Part shown: in pieces, positions 34,529 through 43,240 of the stretch | How the letters are laid out: each line of letters opens with the position of its first letter | Position numbering within the stretch: the stretch's first letter is position 1 | Assembly (NCBI RefSeq): GCF_000317475.1 | Contig: NC_019729.1 | Location: 2,122,501 to 2,186,500 of the forward strand | Source of the DNA: Oscillatoria nigro-viridis PCC 7112 | GTDB lineage: Bacteria; Cyanobacteriota; Cyanobacteriia; Cyanobacteriales; Microcoleaceae | Direction: 5' to 3' | Length of the DNA: 64,000 nucleotides | The notes under the pieces: model-generated | Told to the model about the DNA's origin: nothing | Database searches by the model: none | Seen by the model: only the letters and a program-made list of their open reading frames with translations | Program-made: the position numbers and the translations under genes

Positions 34529-35635
34529 TTAGTTAGAGTAGACTTTCCGGTAGTAAGTTTGATATTCCTCCGAAAGCAGGGGTTCCCACCACTCCCGATG
34601 GGCTAAGTACCATTCTACAGTCTGTCGCAAACCTTCTTCAACTGTTACTGAGGGAGTCCAACCTAACTCTGTTTTAATTTTGGTGGCATCAATAGCATAA
34701 CGCCGATCGTGCCCGGCTCTGTCTTTGACAAATGCGATCAATTGTTCGCAAGGACGGGCGGGTAAATCCTCAGCTAATTCGTCCATTAGGTGGCACAGCA
34801 TTTTGACTAAATCGAGATTTTTTACCTCGTTGTTACCGCCAACATTGTAGGTTTCCCCTGGTTGGCCGCGGTGAATAACGGCATCTAAAGCGCGGCAGTG
34901 GTCGAGAACGTAGAGCCAATCTCGCACGTTTTGACCGTCGCCGTATACTGGCAGCGGTTTGCCCAATAACATATTGATGCACATTAACGGAATGAGCTTT
35001 TCTGGGAAGTGATAGGGGCCGTAATTGTTGGAACAGTTGGTGATAATTGTCGGGACGCCGTAGGTGTGGAAATAGGCGCGGGCGAGGTGGTCGCTGCCAG
35101 CTTTGGAGGCTGAGTAGGGACTGTTGGGCGAGTAGGCAGTTGTTTCTGTAAATGCCGGGTCATCGGGACCGAGACTGCCGTAAACTTCGTCGGTAGAAAC
35201 GTGGAGGAAGCGCATTTGTGCTTTGAGAGATGCCTCATCAATTGCTTCAAAATGCTTGCGGAAGGCTTCTAAAAGTGTGAAGGTTCCGACAACGTTTGTT
35301 TGAACAAAGGCTGCGGGCCCGATAATTGACCTGTCAACGTGGGATTCTGCGGCAAAGTGCGCGACTGTGGTGATGTTTTCTTCTTTGAGCAAGGTATCGA
35401 CTAAGCTACGATCGCAAATATCCCCCTGCACAAACCGAAAATTTTCGCCTCCTTCCAAACTTGCCAGGGTTTGTCTGTTTCCGGCGTAGGTTAAAGCGTC
35501 GAGTACGACTACTCGATCGCCCGGATAGCTGCTGCACCAGTGATGCACAAAATTCGAGCCGATAAATCCAGCCCCGCCCGTCACCAACAATCGGCGAGGG
35601 TATCGCTCCATGCCTTGAGTCGCGTTGTCTGTCAT
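34529..35635 (-). CDS. rfbB: dTDP-glucose 4,6-dehydratase
   Basis: A 368-residue extended short-chain dehydrogenase. The NAD-binding motif is TGGAGFIGSNFV (residues 19-30), followed by HFAAESHVDRSI, the active-site STDEVYGSLG, and the catalytic pair in YSPNSPYSASKAGSDHLARA (Tyr-x3-Lys). NNYGPYHFPEKLIPLMCIN is the family signature. It makes dTDP-4-keto-6-deoxy-glucose for rhamnose and related surface sugars. No other dTDP-sugar genes are adjacent. The position beside an exosortase locus fits envelope polysaccharide synthesis. Confidence 0.95.
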   Translation of the reverse strand: MTDNATQGMERYPRRLLVTGGAGFIGSNFVHHWCSSYPGDRVVVLDALTYAGNRQTLASLEGGENFRFVQGDICDRSLVDTLLKEENITTVAHFAAESHVDRSIIGPAAFVQTNVVGTFTLLEAFRKHFEAIDEASLKAQMRFLHVSTDEVYGSLGPDDPAFTETTAYSPNSPYSASKAGSDHLARAYFHTYGVPTIITNCSNNYGPYHFPEKLIPLMCINMLLGKPLPVYGDGQNVRDWLYVLDHCRALDAVIHRGQPGETYNVGGNNEVKNLDLVKMLCHLMDELAEDLPARPCEQLIAFVKDRAGHDRRYAIDATKIKTELGWTPSVTVEEGLRQTVEWYLAHREWWEPLLSEEYQTYYRKVYSN

Positions 35636-35992
35636 AAAAATAAGAGTTATTCCAATAACTAAGCCTTTACAAAAGTAGCCTTAAAAGTAGTTTGTCACCA
35701 AGTGTTTGCGGCTCTGTAACTAAATTTTCTACTGTCTCACCTCAGATTTTGTAATTTGGGCGCGATCGCAGTATTGGTTCACAAAACTTGAACTTCTACC
35801 GCTCTGTTATCCAAAACGCTTACAGAGCAACCATTCCAGATGTTTGAGCTGGCAATTTTAAATTTGAATTGCGTGAGGCTATAGCTGACTTTTGCCATCG
35901 ATCCGCGATTTGGAGGGCGCGCCGAGTTGATACATTTGTAAAGAGCTGTTACCATTAATTTTTTAATTATCCTTTACAATCTCCAGAACACA
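35636..35992. other. Divergent promoter region between rfbB and the exported-protein gene
   Basis: The region is 357 bp, AT-rich at both ends. It must hold promoters for two divergent genes. I see a GGAGGGCGCGCC palindromic patch near 35910 but no recognisable operator, RNA or gene. Confidence 0.4.
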
Positions 35993-36538
35993 ATGAAGAA
36001 GTTTCAAGTGTTAGCTGGCATTGCTTCCGTCGTCGCGATCGCAAGCAGCATCGCCATAGGTGACGCTGCATCTGCTTTCCCCTGTTCCTACAGCAAATCT
36101 GGGGCGGCTAAATCTGGTTCTGCGACAACCCTCCTCGGTTCCGGCGGCTCGGAGCGCATGAATCCGTGGAAATCCTACAAAACAGCAGCTCTGGGTTTCC
36201 TCGGTTTGGCTGGAGTTTTGGGTGGCGGTGCGGCCTACATGAGCTACCGTGCCGGCAAGCGCGCCTCTGCTGCTTGCGCTGCGATGACAGATAATTTTGA
36301 AGTTTTTGAAGAGCCGATCGCTCCGATCGCAGATGCAGCCGTTCGCGAACACCTGGAAGTTCCGGCGTTGCTCGATTTGGCGCCGGCGGGTGCTGTAGCT
36401 GAGTCAGCAGATGCGGTTGCGGCCGTTCGCGAACACCCAGAAGCTCCGGGCGGCGAGCTGGATTTGCCAGTTTCGCCAGTTGCCGAGTTGAGTTCTGAAA
36501 TTGCGATCGAACAAGTCCAAAGCGCGATCGTCAAATAG
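35993..36538 (+). CDS. Exported or membrane hypothetical protein
   Basis: A 181-residue protein. The first 28 residues are a signal-like segment (MKKFQVLAGIASVVAIASSI, cut likely after ASA). A second hydrophobic stretch follows at about residues 65-82 (AALGFLGLAGVLGGGAAYMS). The rest is acidic and Ala/Val/Pro-rich with two near-copies of DA(A)VREH(L/P)E(V/A)P, so it is probably disordered. I do not recognise the family. It is monocistronic with a strong terminator directly after it. Confidence 0.6.
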   Translation: MKKFQVLAGIASVVAIASSIAIGDAASAFPCSYSKSGAAKSGSATTLLGSGGSERMNPWKSYKTAALGFLGLAGVLGGGAAYMSYRAGKRASAACAAMTDNFEVFEEPIAPIADAAVREHLEVPALLDLAPAGAVAESADAVAAVREHPEAPGGELDLPVSPVAELSSEIAIEQVQSAIVK

Positions 36539-36569
36539 TTATCTCAAACCAAAGTATTCGCTTAGCGCA

Positions 36570-36599
36570 CCTCCAATCTTCCAAGATTGGAGGTTTTTT
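36570..36599 (+). terminator. Rho-independent terminator
   Basis: CCTCCAATCTT (36570-36580) pairs with AAGATTGGAGG (36583-36593) and is followed by six T residues. Confidence 0.88.
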
Positions 36600-36859
36600 G
36601 AGTAGAAATTATCTACCCTACAATTTCTTGTCATTGCGATCGCGAAGCACTGCAAACAATAGACAGATGAATCGATAGCACACAATATCATATTCCGGCT
36701 AAGCAAACGAGCGCTGAATTAATATAAATTAAAAAAACTCTTGCTACAATCATCAATCTCATACCAATTATTAAAAGTTGCCGCTCTCCGTCAGGACAAG
36801 GCTGTGCGGTTTCCCTACTGTATTTCAACTGTATTTTATCCGATTGAAAACTTCTATAT
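36600..36859. other. Spacer, nothing recognised
   Basis: AT-rich sequence with a GCGATCGC-containing patch near 36638 and a fragment (AGGACAAGGCTGTGCGGTTT) of the GGACACGGCA repeat family near 36795. A possible promoter TATAAT-like ACTTCTATATAATTAG lies at about 36850. Confidence 0.35.
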
Positions 36860-37004
36860 AATTAGATGAGTCAAAGCGAAACAGTAGGCTGCCGAGGCGC
36901 TCGCTAAAAATACTCTTCAGATCAATCTGAGGGTAGACGGCAAGAGTTCAACTCCCCTGCTATGGTGGGAAATATAGCCCTACAGATTACAACTATAGGT
37001 TATT
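36860..37004 (+). other. Candidate structured 5' leader RNA
   Basis: After the TATATAAT motif at about 36855, the leader of the DUF1517 gene is GC-richer than its surroundings and carries several local pairings: AGCGA / TCGCT enclosing GGCTGCCGAGGCGC, then TCAGATCAATCTGA, then GGGTAGACGGCAAGAGTTCAAC followed by CTCCCC. I compared it mentally with cobalamin, c-di-AMP, TPP, glutamine and tRNA-like elements and could not match any. It is listed as a possible regulatory RNA only. Confidence 0.3.
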
Positions 37005-37610
37005 ATGAATGCTTGGCGCGATCGATTCAATCAATTTACAGGTAAAACTAGATTGGCAGTTTGCCGGGTGTTCGTTCACCTAACAGGCGAAGAAGTTGCA
37101 CCGCTGTTAGGAGTTCTCAACCGCACCGCCAGACAAGCAATTGATGCCGATGGCGACATAGCAGTTTTAGGAGAAGGCCTTGTAGAAATTTGCAATCACC
37201 TGTTGCAGTACGACAACTACTGGCAAGCAGCAGCCAATGAAGGCGATGTTTTTTGGAATGAAAGCGAAGCCGGCGATTATGTGGATGAACTTTTCACGGA
37301 TTCCGCCGAGCGCTATCTCAGCGAGCCTCAATACAGCACATCTGTTTACGATAAAAATTCCCCCTTGTCTTTGCCGGTAACTAGAAATGTCGTAGTGATG
37401 CTGACAGTTGCTTATGAAGGCGAAGTTCCTGCCCTAGAAACTGACCTTGCTGACATCAGCGCGCTGAAAGTCGGTTTAAAAGCAATGATTAATTTACATT
37501 ACCAAGAAAGGCTCCGAGCTGTGCAAGTTCACTTTTCTCCCGCACAGTTGGGAGACGAACTTACCAACGACCAAGTGTTGGTCAATTTCCCCGAACTTAT
37601 TCCCATTTAA
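37005..37610 (+). CDS. DUF1517 family protein
   Basis: A 201-residue soluble protein with the C-terminal DUF1517 signature RAVQVHFSPAQLGDELTNDQ followed by LVNFPELIPI, and a central strand-rich part (RNVVVMLTVAYEGEVPAL). The N-terminal third (RLAVCRVFVHLTGEEVAPLL, LVEICNHLLQYDNYW) is helical. DUF1517 proteins are common in cyanobacteria and plastids, with no settled function. It may be under control of the leader before it. No SD is obvious before ATG 37005. Confidence 0.78.
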   Translation: MNAWRDRFNQFTGKTRLAVCRVFVHLTGEEVAPLLGVLNRTARQAIDADGDIAVLGEGLVEICNHLLQYDNYWQAAANEGDVFWNESEAGDYVDELFTDSAERYLSEPQYSTSVYDKNSPLSLPVTRNVVVMLTVAYEGEVPALETDLADISALKVGLKAMINLHYQERLRAVQVHFSPAQLGDELTNDQVLVNFPELIPI

Positions 37611-37707
37611 GGAAGGAGTTATTAGTTATTAGTTATTAGTTATTTGTTAATTGTTAATTGCTACCAATGCGCGATGCCCGAGGCCCAATTCCCAATTACT
37701 ATTTATT

Positions 37708-38589
37708 ATGATGCTGCGAAAACTGACAATTTATTTAATGGCTTTAACTTTGTTATGGACGGCAACCGCCTGCGGTTCTCCTACCCCACAACCTCCTGCC
37801 AATCCGCCTGCAAATAGTAATGTTAACACGGTGCGTCCGGCTGCAAACAATAACTTGGCTCAAGGTCAATATCCCGTACAGCAAGCTACCTACAACGATG
37901 CGGATGGTGAATACAGTTTAATGTTGCTGAATACTCCCGCCGGCAGTTCCCCAGTTTACCGCACTAGGGATTTGCAAATGGCTCGCTTAACAGAGGAAGA
38001 AATATCGGCAGGCAAGAAAAGTTATCTAAATCTGGATAACAATAAAGCCGTTTTGCATTTGACAGAAGATTTTAAAATTGAGTACGTTCACAACGTGACT
38101 GAAACTGTCACTAACCCTCAAACCGGTCAGCCCCAAACCGTAGTAGTGAGACAGCAATCTGGCTTCTGGGCACCGTTTGCTGGAGCTGTGGCCGGTCAGG
38201 CGATCGGCAGTTTGTTATTTAGACCGCAATATTATATGCCGCCAGTCTATCAGCCGGGGATTATGACAGGATATGGCGCGTATGGTAATACTTACGGCCA
38301 AGCTGTTGAGCAGTATCAAACTCGCTACCGAACTCCGCCTCCGGAGGTGAGAAACCGTCAAGTTTTAAGGACGACCGGCCGCTTGCGATCGCCCACGTAC
38401 AACCAGCCAGTAAGACCCTCAGTACGTCCAAATGGCAATCGATCGACCGGTTCGGGTTACGGCGGCAGCACTTTGAGGCGATCGCCCAACTCAACTTCCC
38501 CGCAGCAAAGGCGGAGTCCGAGTTTTGGTAGTGGCAGGAATTCTCGTCAACCGAGTCGGACTCGCTCTTTCGGCAGCAGAAGGCGCTGA
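37708..38589 (+). CDS. Putative lipoprotein with Arg/Ser-rich tail
   Basis: A 293-residue protein starting at ATG 37708 (an ATG pair MMLRKLTIYL). The signal segment ends ...LLWTATACGSPTPQPP, so Cys at about residue 22 is a probable lipidation site. After a Pro/Asn linker comes a folded domain (QATYNDADGEYSLMLLNTP). A hydrophobic patch (GFWAPFAGAVAGQAIGSLLF) follows, then a long, basic, disordered tail rich in R, S, P, G (TRSFGSRRR end). I do not recognise the family. The upstream frame extension to 37651 runs through heptamer-like repeats and is rejected. Confidence 0.65.
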   Translation: MMLRKLTIYLMALTLLWTATACGSPTPQPPANPPANSNVNTVRPAANNNLAQGQYPVQQATYNDADGEYSLMLLNTPAGSSPVYRTRDLQMARLTEEEISAGKKSYLNLDNNKAVLHLTEDFKIEYVHNVTETVTNPQTGQPQTVVVRQQSGFWAPFAGAVAGQAIGSLLFRPQYYMPPVYQPGIMTGYGAYGNTYGQAVEQYQTRYRTPPPEVRNRQVLRTTGRLRSPTYNQPVRPSVRPNGNRSTGSGYGGSTLRRSPNSTSPQQRRSPSFGSGRNSRQPSRTRSFGSRRR

Positions 38590-38768
38590 GTTAAAGATTG
38601 CTAAAATTAGCAACTGAGATCGGTAAAAGTTGATTTTATATATTCTTCCGATGCCACGCCGCAGGTAGGGAGAATGAAAACTTTGGAATAATTGATTTAG
38701 CCTTCTCTGTTTCCCCCAGACCCAAAAAATATGTGATTTAATTTCTACATTGGTATGTAGGTGACAAT

Positions 38769-39827
38769 ATGTCTTCTTCACAACCCCCGTCAGGGGAAAG
38801 AAACCCTCTAGGATTGGATGAATTGATTGCAATCTTGGTTGCCTTCGGCACGATGGGAGCAATTTTATTTTGGGTAACAGGTAAAAATCCCGATCGATTT
38901 AATGCCAGAAATTGGCAATTTCCAGCCGTTTTCTCTCAACCTGCTGTTACGCCTGCGAGCCCGGGAATATTAACGCCTGCGCCGCCGAATTCGGATTTGC
39001 CTGAAGCGAAGCTATCCCGCAGGGAATCGCCCGCTACAACCCCCGTTCCCTCAAAACCGGATGTCGCACCTGTTGCACCTTTAGGGCCGGTTTTACCGCA
39101 AAATCCTCCGGTGGGTGTAATCGTTGTGCCTCCCAAGCCAATTGTGCGATCGACTCCCAATCCAGCAATTACCAAACCGAAAGCCGATAAACCGAAAGCC
39201 GATAAACCGAAAGTTGGGCCCGTTATATTTTCCGATGTTCCGGACAAATATTGGGCGCGTCCGTTCATTGTCGCTTTAGTCGATCGGAAAATTTTTGCTG
39301 ATTTCACTGACAGCAAATTTCGTCCCGACGAACCGATAACGCGAGCCGAACTAGCGCGGTTAATTCAGCGAATGTCCGAGGACAAAGAGCCGATCCGAAA
39401 ACCAATTGATTTTAAAGACGTAAAAGACAAGAGTCCTTTAGCTCCTGCGATCGAGCACACCGTCAAAACTGGATATCTTAAAGGATACCCAAACAATGAG
39501 TTCCGTCCCGACAAAAATATTCCCCGTGTCGAAGTCATCGCAGCTTTAGCGAGCGGTTTGAGCCTGAAACCATCAACAAAAGCAAGCAAAACTTTACAGG
39601 TTTATACAGACAGGGCAAAAGTGCCGAAATGGGCCGTTAACAAAGTAGCAGCAGCCACGGAAGCTGGCATTGTTGTCAACCACCCGAAGCCCGCACTTTT
39701 GCAGCCTAATAGAACGGCAACTCGCGCTGAAGTAGCAGCCATGATTTACCAAGCTATGGCCAAAAAAGGCAAAGTACCGGCTAAGTCTTCTGAGTATGTC
39801 GTGAAGCCTGTAAAGTTGTCCAGGTAA
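38769..39827 (+). CDS. SLH-domain protein with membrane anchor
   Basis: A 352-residue protein. A membrane helix near the N-terminus (DELIAILVAFGTMGAILFWV) is followed by a Pro-rich linker with three KPKADKP-type repeats. Three S-layer homology modules follow: FSDVPDKYWARPFIVALVDR with FRPDEPITRAELARL; FKDVKDKSPLAPAIEHTV with FRPDKNIPRVEVIAAL; and YTDRAKVPKWAVNKVAAATE with LQPNRTATRAEVAAMI. SLH modules bind secondary cell-wall polymers, so the protein probably links membrane and peptidoglycan. It lies between two other envelope-type genes. Confidence 0.88.
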   Translation: MSSSQPPSGERNPLGLDELIAILVAFGTMGAILFWVTGKNPDRFNARNWQFPAVFSQPAVTPASPGILTPAPPNSDLPEAKLSRRESPATTPVPSKPDVAPVAPLGPVLPQNPPVGVIVVPPKPIVRSTPNPAITKPKADKPKADKPKVGPVIFSDVPDKYWARPFIVALVDRKIFADFTDSKFRPDEPITRAELARLIQRMSEDKEPIRKPIDFKDVKDKSPLAPAIEHTVKTGYLKGYPNNEFRPDKNIPRVEVIAALASGLSLKPSTKASKTLQVYTDRAKVPKWAVNKVAAATEAGIVVNHPKPALLQPNRTATRAEVAAMIYQAMAKKGKVPAKSSEYVVKPVKLSR

Positions 39828-39922
39828 TATTTTAGGGGCGTTGCTCATCGGCCGCCCCACAATAACATTTAATCGCTCTTGTTTGTAGTCAGGACTGAAG
39901 CCTTCACTGCGAAGCAGCTAAA

Positions 39923-41503
39923 TTAATCTTGAAACACCATAATACTGCCCGAATAGCAAGCTACCCAAACCTGATTAGTTTCTGGATCGTAAGTAATCCC
40001 GATCGGACTTGAATTAACCTTCACTGTTTGCAGCACTTTCATATCGCTCGTCCTCACTTTGCTAACAGTATTCGAGAAATAGTTGACCACATAAAGCAGT
40101 TTTCCCTCATCGGAAATTGTCATGCTGCGAGGTGCTTTTCCTGTCGAAACTTTGTCTACAACTTTACCAGTTTTTAGGTCAATTTTTGCCACATTTCCTT
40201 CACCGTTCAAAGTGGCATAAAGATAGTTGCCCTTGGGATCGATCGTCAAGTGACGCGGCGCATTGCCAATATTCCTCAGCCATTCTACCGAAAAGTCGAT
40301 GAGATTCACTTTCGCAATATCGGAAGAACCCATGATGGCAACATAAGCATTTTTTGAGTCAGGAGTGACAACAATACCCCGAGGATATGCACCCAGTTTC
40401 ACCCGCTCGATTTCGAGATTTTTATTGATATCAACTACGCTCAAATCCCAACTGCACCAATTGCTAGAGAGCGCGAAGCGATTGTCAGGCGAAACAGCAT
40501 TGAATTTCGGAACTGCACCTACAGGAATTACTTTTTCTATTTTTAAAGTTTGGGTATTGATGCGGTAAATAAAACTTTGGTCGTGTTTTGCCGCTGGAGA
40601 GCACCTGTCGCTCCCCGGATTGCTAAACCCCGAACCGTACATTTGATAGTTGGATACGTAGGCATATTTGCCGTCAGTTGAAAAAGCAGCTTCTACGGGA
40701 GAACCTTGATAATTGCCTTTGAATTTAGAAAAGCCGAACTTCGACAAGTTTACTGTATCGGGAATAGTCTTGACTAAATTAAAGTTCCTGTCGTAAACTG
40801 TGATTGTGTGGCTGTACATCATGTTTTGGGCAAAAAACAAACCGGCTCCCGAATAAACTATTGATTTTGGCGATATCTTGCCGTAAATTATTTTTTTCAA
40901 GGTCATTTTTCCTTGAGTGTTGTCGGGAGGATTTACTAGCTTGGTGGTTGGTAATTCACTTTTTTTATCCTCGGAAGTTTCTGTTTTAAAGGGTGGCAAA
41001 GAAGGTTCTTGAAATAGAGGTTCTTGGGGCTGAGTTTTAGTTGTATCTTCGAGTTTGTTTGTGTTTTCTGTGGCGCTAGGAGATGGCGACGGTCGATCGA
41101 CGTTTGGCGCGATTTTTTTCGCAGCTTCAATACTCGCCTCTTCCGGCTTACCTTTCAGCGCTGACAAGGTTTTAGGGCCGACAATTCCGTCAACTTTCAG
41201 GTTCTTCTCTGCTTGAAACTTTTTCACAGCAGCCTGGGTGACAGAACCGTAAAATCCTGTAGCCTTACCGCGAAAATAGCCTGCGTTTTGTAGAGTTTTC
41301 TGGAGTTCGGCTACTTCCGGGCCTGAATCGCCTTTTTTGAGGGCGAGTGCGGGATTGACTAAATTGAAAATTGTGAGAGCGATCGTAAAGAAAAGTAAAG
41401 GAGTATAGGCTAAATTCAGGTGCATTTTTGAGTTGGTCGATCGACTTTGACACGCAACCGTTTCCCAAGTTTCAGCTAAATGTAGGTAGGCCAGTCCGTC
41501 CAT
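39923..41503 (-). CDS. Peptidoglycan-binding and YVTN beta-propeller protein
   Basis: A 526-residue protein. The cytosolic-looking start MDGLAYLHLAETWE resembles the short conserved motif that opens many cyanobacterial peptidoglycan-binding-domain proteins, so I keep this long start. A hydrophobic segment follows (LLFFTIALTIFNLVNPALAL). A PG_binding_1 domain follows (KKGDSGPEVAELQKTLQNAG, GFYGSVTQAAVKKFQAEKNL, VDGIVGPKTLSAL). After a Ser/Pro/Thr linker, about 300 residues form a YVTN/NHL-like propeller (GKYAYVSNYQMYG, KNAYVAIMGSSDIAKVNL, GNYLYATLNGEGNVAKIDL, GKLLYVVNYFSNTVSKV). It is presumably periplasmic. Confidence 0.85.
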   Translation of the reverse strand: MDGLAYLHLAETWETVACQSRSTNSKMHLNLAYTPLLFFTIALTIFNLVNPALALKKGDSGPEVAELQKTLQNAGYFRGKATGFYGSVTQAAVKKFQAEKNLKVDGIVGPKTLSALKGKPEEASIEAAKKIAPNVDRPSPSPSATENTNKLEDTTKTQPQEPLFQEPSLPPFKTETSEDKKSELPTTKLVNPPDNTQGKMTLKKIIYGKISPKSIVYSGAGLFFAQNMMYSHTITVYDRNFNLVKTIPDTVNLSKFGFSKFKGNYQGSPVEAAFSTDGKYAYVSNYQMYGSGFSNPGSDRCSPAAKHDQSFIYRINTQTLKIEKVIPVGAVPKFNAVSPDNRFALSSNWCSWDLSVVDINKNLEIERVKLGAYPRGIVVTPDSKNAYVAIMGSSDIAKVNLIDFSVEWLRNIGNAPRHLTIDPKGNYLYATLNGEGNVAKIDLKTGKVVDKVSTGKAPRSMTISDEGKLLYVVNYFSNTVSKVRTSDMKVLQTVKVNSSPIGITYDPETNQVWVACYSGSIMVFQD

Positions 41504-41740
41504 AGTTTTTACCGGGTATTTTTGGTGCTATGATACACCAGTTAATACCATTTTAGATTTGAGATTTGAGATTTTAGATGGGGAATGACTGATGAAATCT
41601 GGGTTTGCAGCTTGCCTGCAGTTGCATTCTTTTTTTAAACTTGTATAACATTGATTAAAGGAAAAATCTTATTATAATCAAACGTAGGGTAAAATATCCG
41701 AGCAGTTTTTAATGGTGTAAGCAAGTAGGAGCGATCGACA

Positions 41741-42943
41741 ATGTTGAGTTGGGAACAAACAGCCGCAGAATCACCGACAAAAGAATCCCGCCAGACGTTG
41801 CTGTGGGACGGTGACGGGGAACTTTGCCAGCGGGCTTGGGTAGAAATCGATTTAGCAGCTTTAACTCACAATGTAAAACAGCTTAAAAAGCTCTTATCTC
41901 CCCACACAGAACTGATGGCAGTTGTGAAAGCGGATGCTTACGGGCACGGTGCTGTTGCAGTCAGTCAAACAGCATTGCAAGCAGGTGCTAGTTGGCTGGG
42001 AGTGGCGACAATTCCCGAAGGAATAGAATTGCGAGAAGCTGGCATAGAAGCGCCGATTTTGTTGTTGGGGGCAACCCATACAGCCCAACAGGTAAAGGCG
42101 ATCGCTCAATGGCACTTGCAGCCCACTATTTGTACTGCCAAACAAGCCCTAATTTTTTCGGAAGTTCTCGCTGGTCTTAACCAATCTTTGCCAGTTCACG
42201 CTAAGTTGGATACGGGAATGTCTCGCTTGGGTACGCCCTGGCAGGAAGCTACAGAATTTGTGCAATTAGTCAAGCGGTTGCCCAATTTAAAATTAGCCAG
42301 CATTTACTCTCATTTGGCGACAGCCGACAGTCCCGATCCCGCAGTTATGAGAGAGCAGCACCAGCGGTTTCAACGGGCGATCGAGCAAATTAAAATAGCA
42401 GGAATTAACCCCCCTCGCCTCCACTTGGCAAACTCTGCTGCCGCCCTCGCTGACCCGGATTTGCACTACGATTTAGTGCGAGTCGGTTTAGCTACCTACG
42501 GTCTTTATCCAGCGCCTCACTTGCAGCCGATCGCCAATTTAAAGCCCGCAATGCAGGTAAAAGCTAGGGTAACGCAGGTGAAAACAATTGAAGCAGGAAC
42601 CGGAGTCAGTTACGGCTATCAATTTATAGCTCAGCGCCCGACACAGATTGCCGTAATTGGTATTGGCTATGCAGATGGTATTCCGCGCAATCTTTCTAAT
42701 AAAATACAGGTTTTAGTCAGGGGTCAGTTCGTGCGGCAAGTAGGAGCCGTGACGATGGATCAATTAATGCTGGATGTAACTGATATTCCCGATTTAGAAG
42801 TCGGCGAAGTGGTGACTCTGTTGGGCAAAGATGGGGAAAATCAAATTACTGCTGACGATTGGGCAGTCATTTTAGGAACTATTTCGTGGGAAATTCTTTG
42901 CGGTTTTAAACACCGATTGCCCCGCGTAGCAGTACACTATTAA
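41741..42943 (+). CDS. alr: Alanine racemase
   Basis: A 400-residue PLP enzyme converting L- to D-alanine for peptidoglycan. PLP binds Lys63 in VVKADAYGHGA. The second catalytic base is the Tyr in TGVSYGYQFIAQRPTQIAVI, and GIGYADGIPR is the family signature after it. The N-terminal 30 residues (MLSWEQTAAESPTKESRQT) extend beyond the usual start. The barrel and C-terminal beta domain are complete. Confidence 0.95.
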   Translation: MLSWEQTAAESPTKESRQTLLWDGDGELCQRAWVEIDLAALTHNVKQLKKLLSPHTELMAVVKADAYGHGAVAVSQTALQAGASWLGVATIPEGIELREAGIEAPILLLGATHTAQQVKAIAQWHLQPTICTAKQALIFSEVLAGLNQSLPVHAKLDTGMSRLGTPWQEATEFVQLVKRLPNLKLASIYSHLATADSPDPAVMREQHQRFQRAIEQIKIAGINPPRLHLANSAAALADPDLHYDLVRVGLATYGLYPAPHLQPIANLKPAMQVKARVTQVKTIEAGTGVSYGYQFIAQRPTQIAVIGIGYADGIPRNLSNKIQVLVRGQFVRQVGAVTMDQLMLDVTDIPDLEVGEVVTLLGKDGENQITADDWAVILGTISWEILCGFKHRLPRVAVHY

Positions 42944-42950
42944 CAATAGT

Positions 42951-43175
42951 CCGATAGGGGTTGAAACCCCTGCCTCATAGCAAAAGTCGGTTGAAACCGA
43001 CTCAAGAGTTTGAAGGATAAAATTATCGACAGTCCGGCAGGGGTTGAAACTCCTGCCTCATAGCAAAAGTCGGTTGAAACCGACTCAAGAGTTTGAAGAA
43101 GGATAAAATTATCGACTTTAGTCCTCTTCTAGAGGACTTCCGCTATGAGACAGGGGTTTTCAACCCCTGTCGGAC
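42951..43175. repeat. Cluster of GGCAGGGGTTGAAACCCCTGCC elements
   Basis: Two direct copies of a unit starting GGGGTTGAAACCCCTGCCTC with an AAGTCGGTTGAAACCGACT palindrome (42955 and 43035) are followed by an inverted arm (GACAGGGGTTTTCAACCCCTG near 43150) with AGTCCTCTTCTAGAGGACT. It is the third locus of the family seen at 7192 and 12583, and here a partial duplication has occurred. Confidence 0.78.
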
Positions 43176-43240
43176 TCTCGGAATAAGGGATAAGACTGAG
43201 ACTGCAATTTTCAATTTGCCATTCCCAATTACCAATTGAT

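Noticed and set aside
36864..36890. Hammerhead-like GATGAG...CGAAAC motif
   Set aside because: The core CUGAUGA is not matched (TAGATGA), and stem II and stem III cannot be formed.
36900..37004. Group I intron or tRNA-like fold
   Set aside because: GTTCAAC and AAATATAGCCC vaguely recall such cores, but no acceptor stem, P3/P7 pairing or exon context is present.
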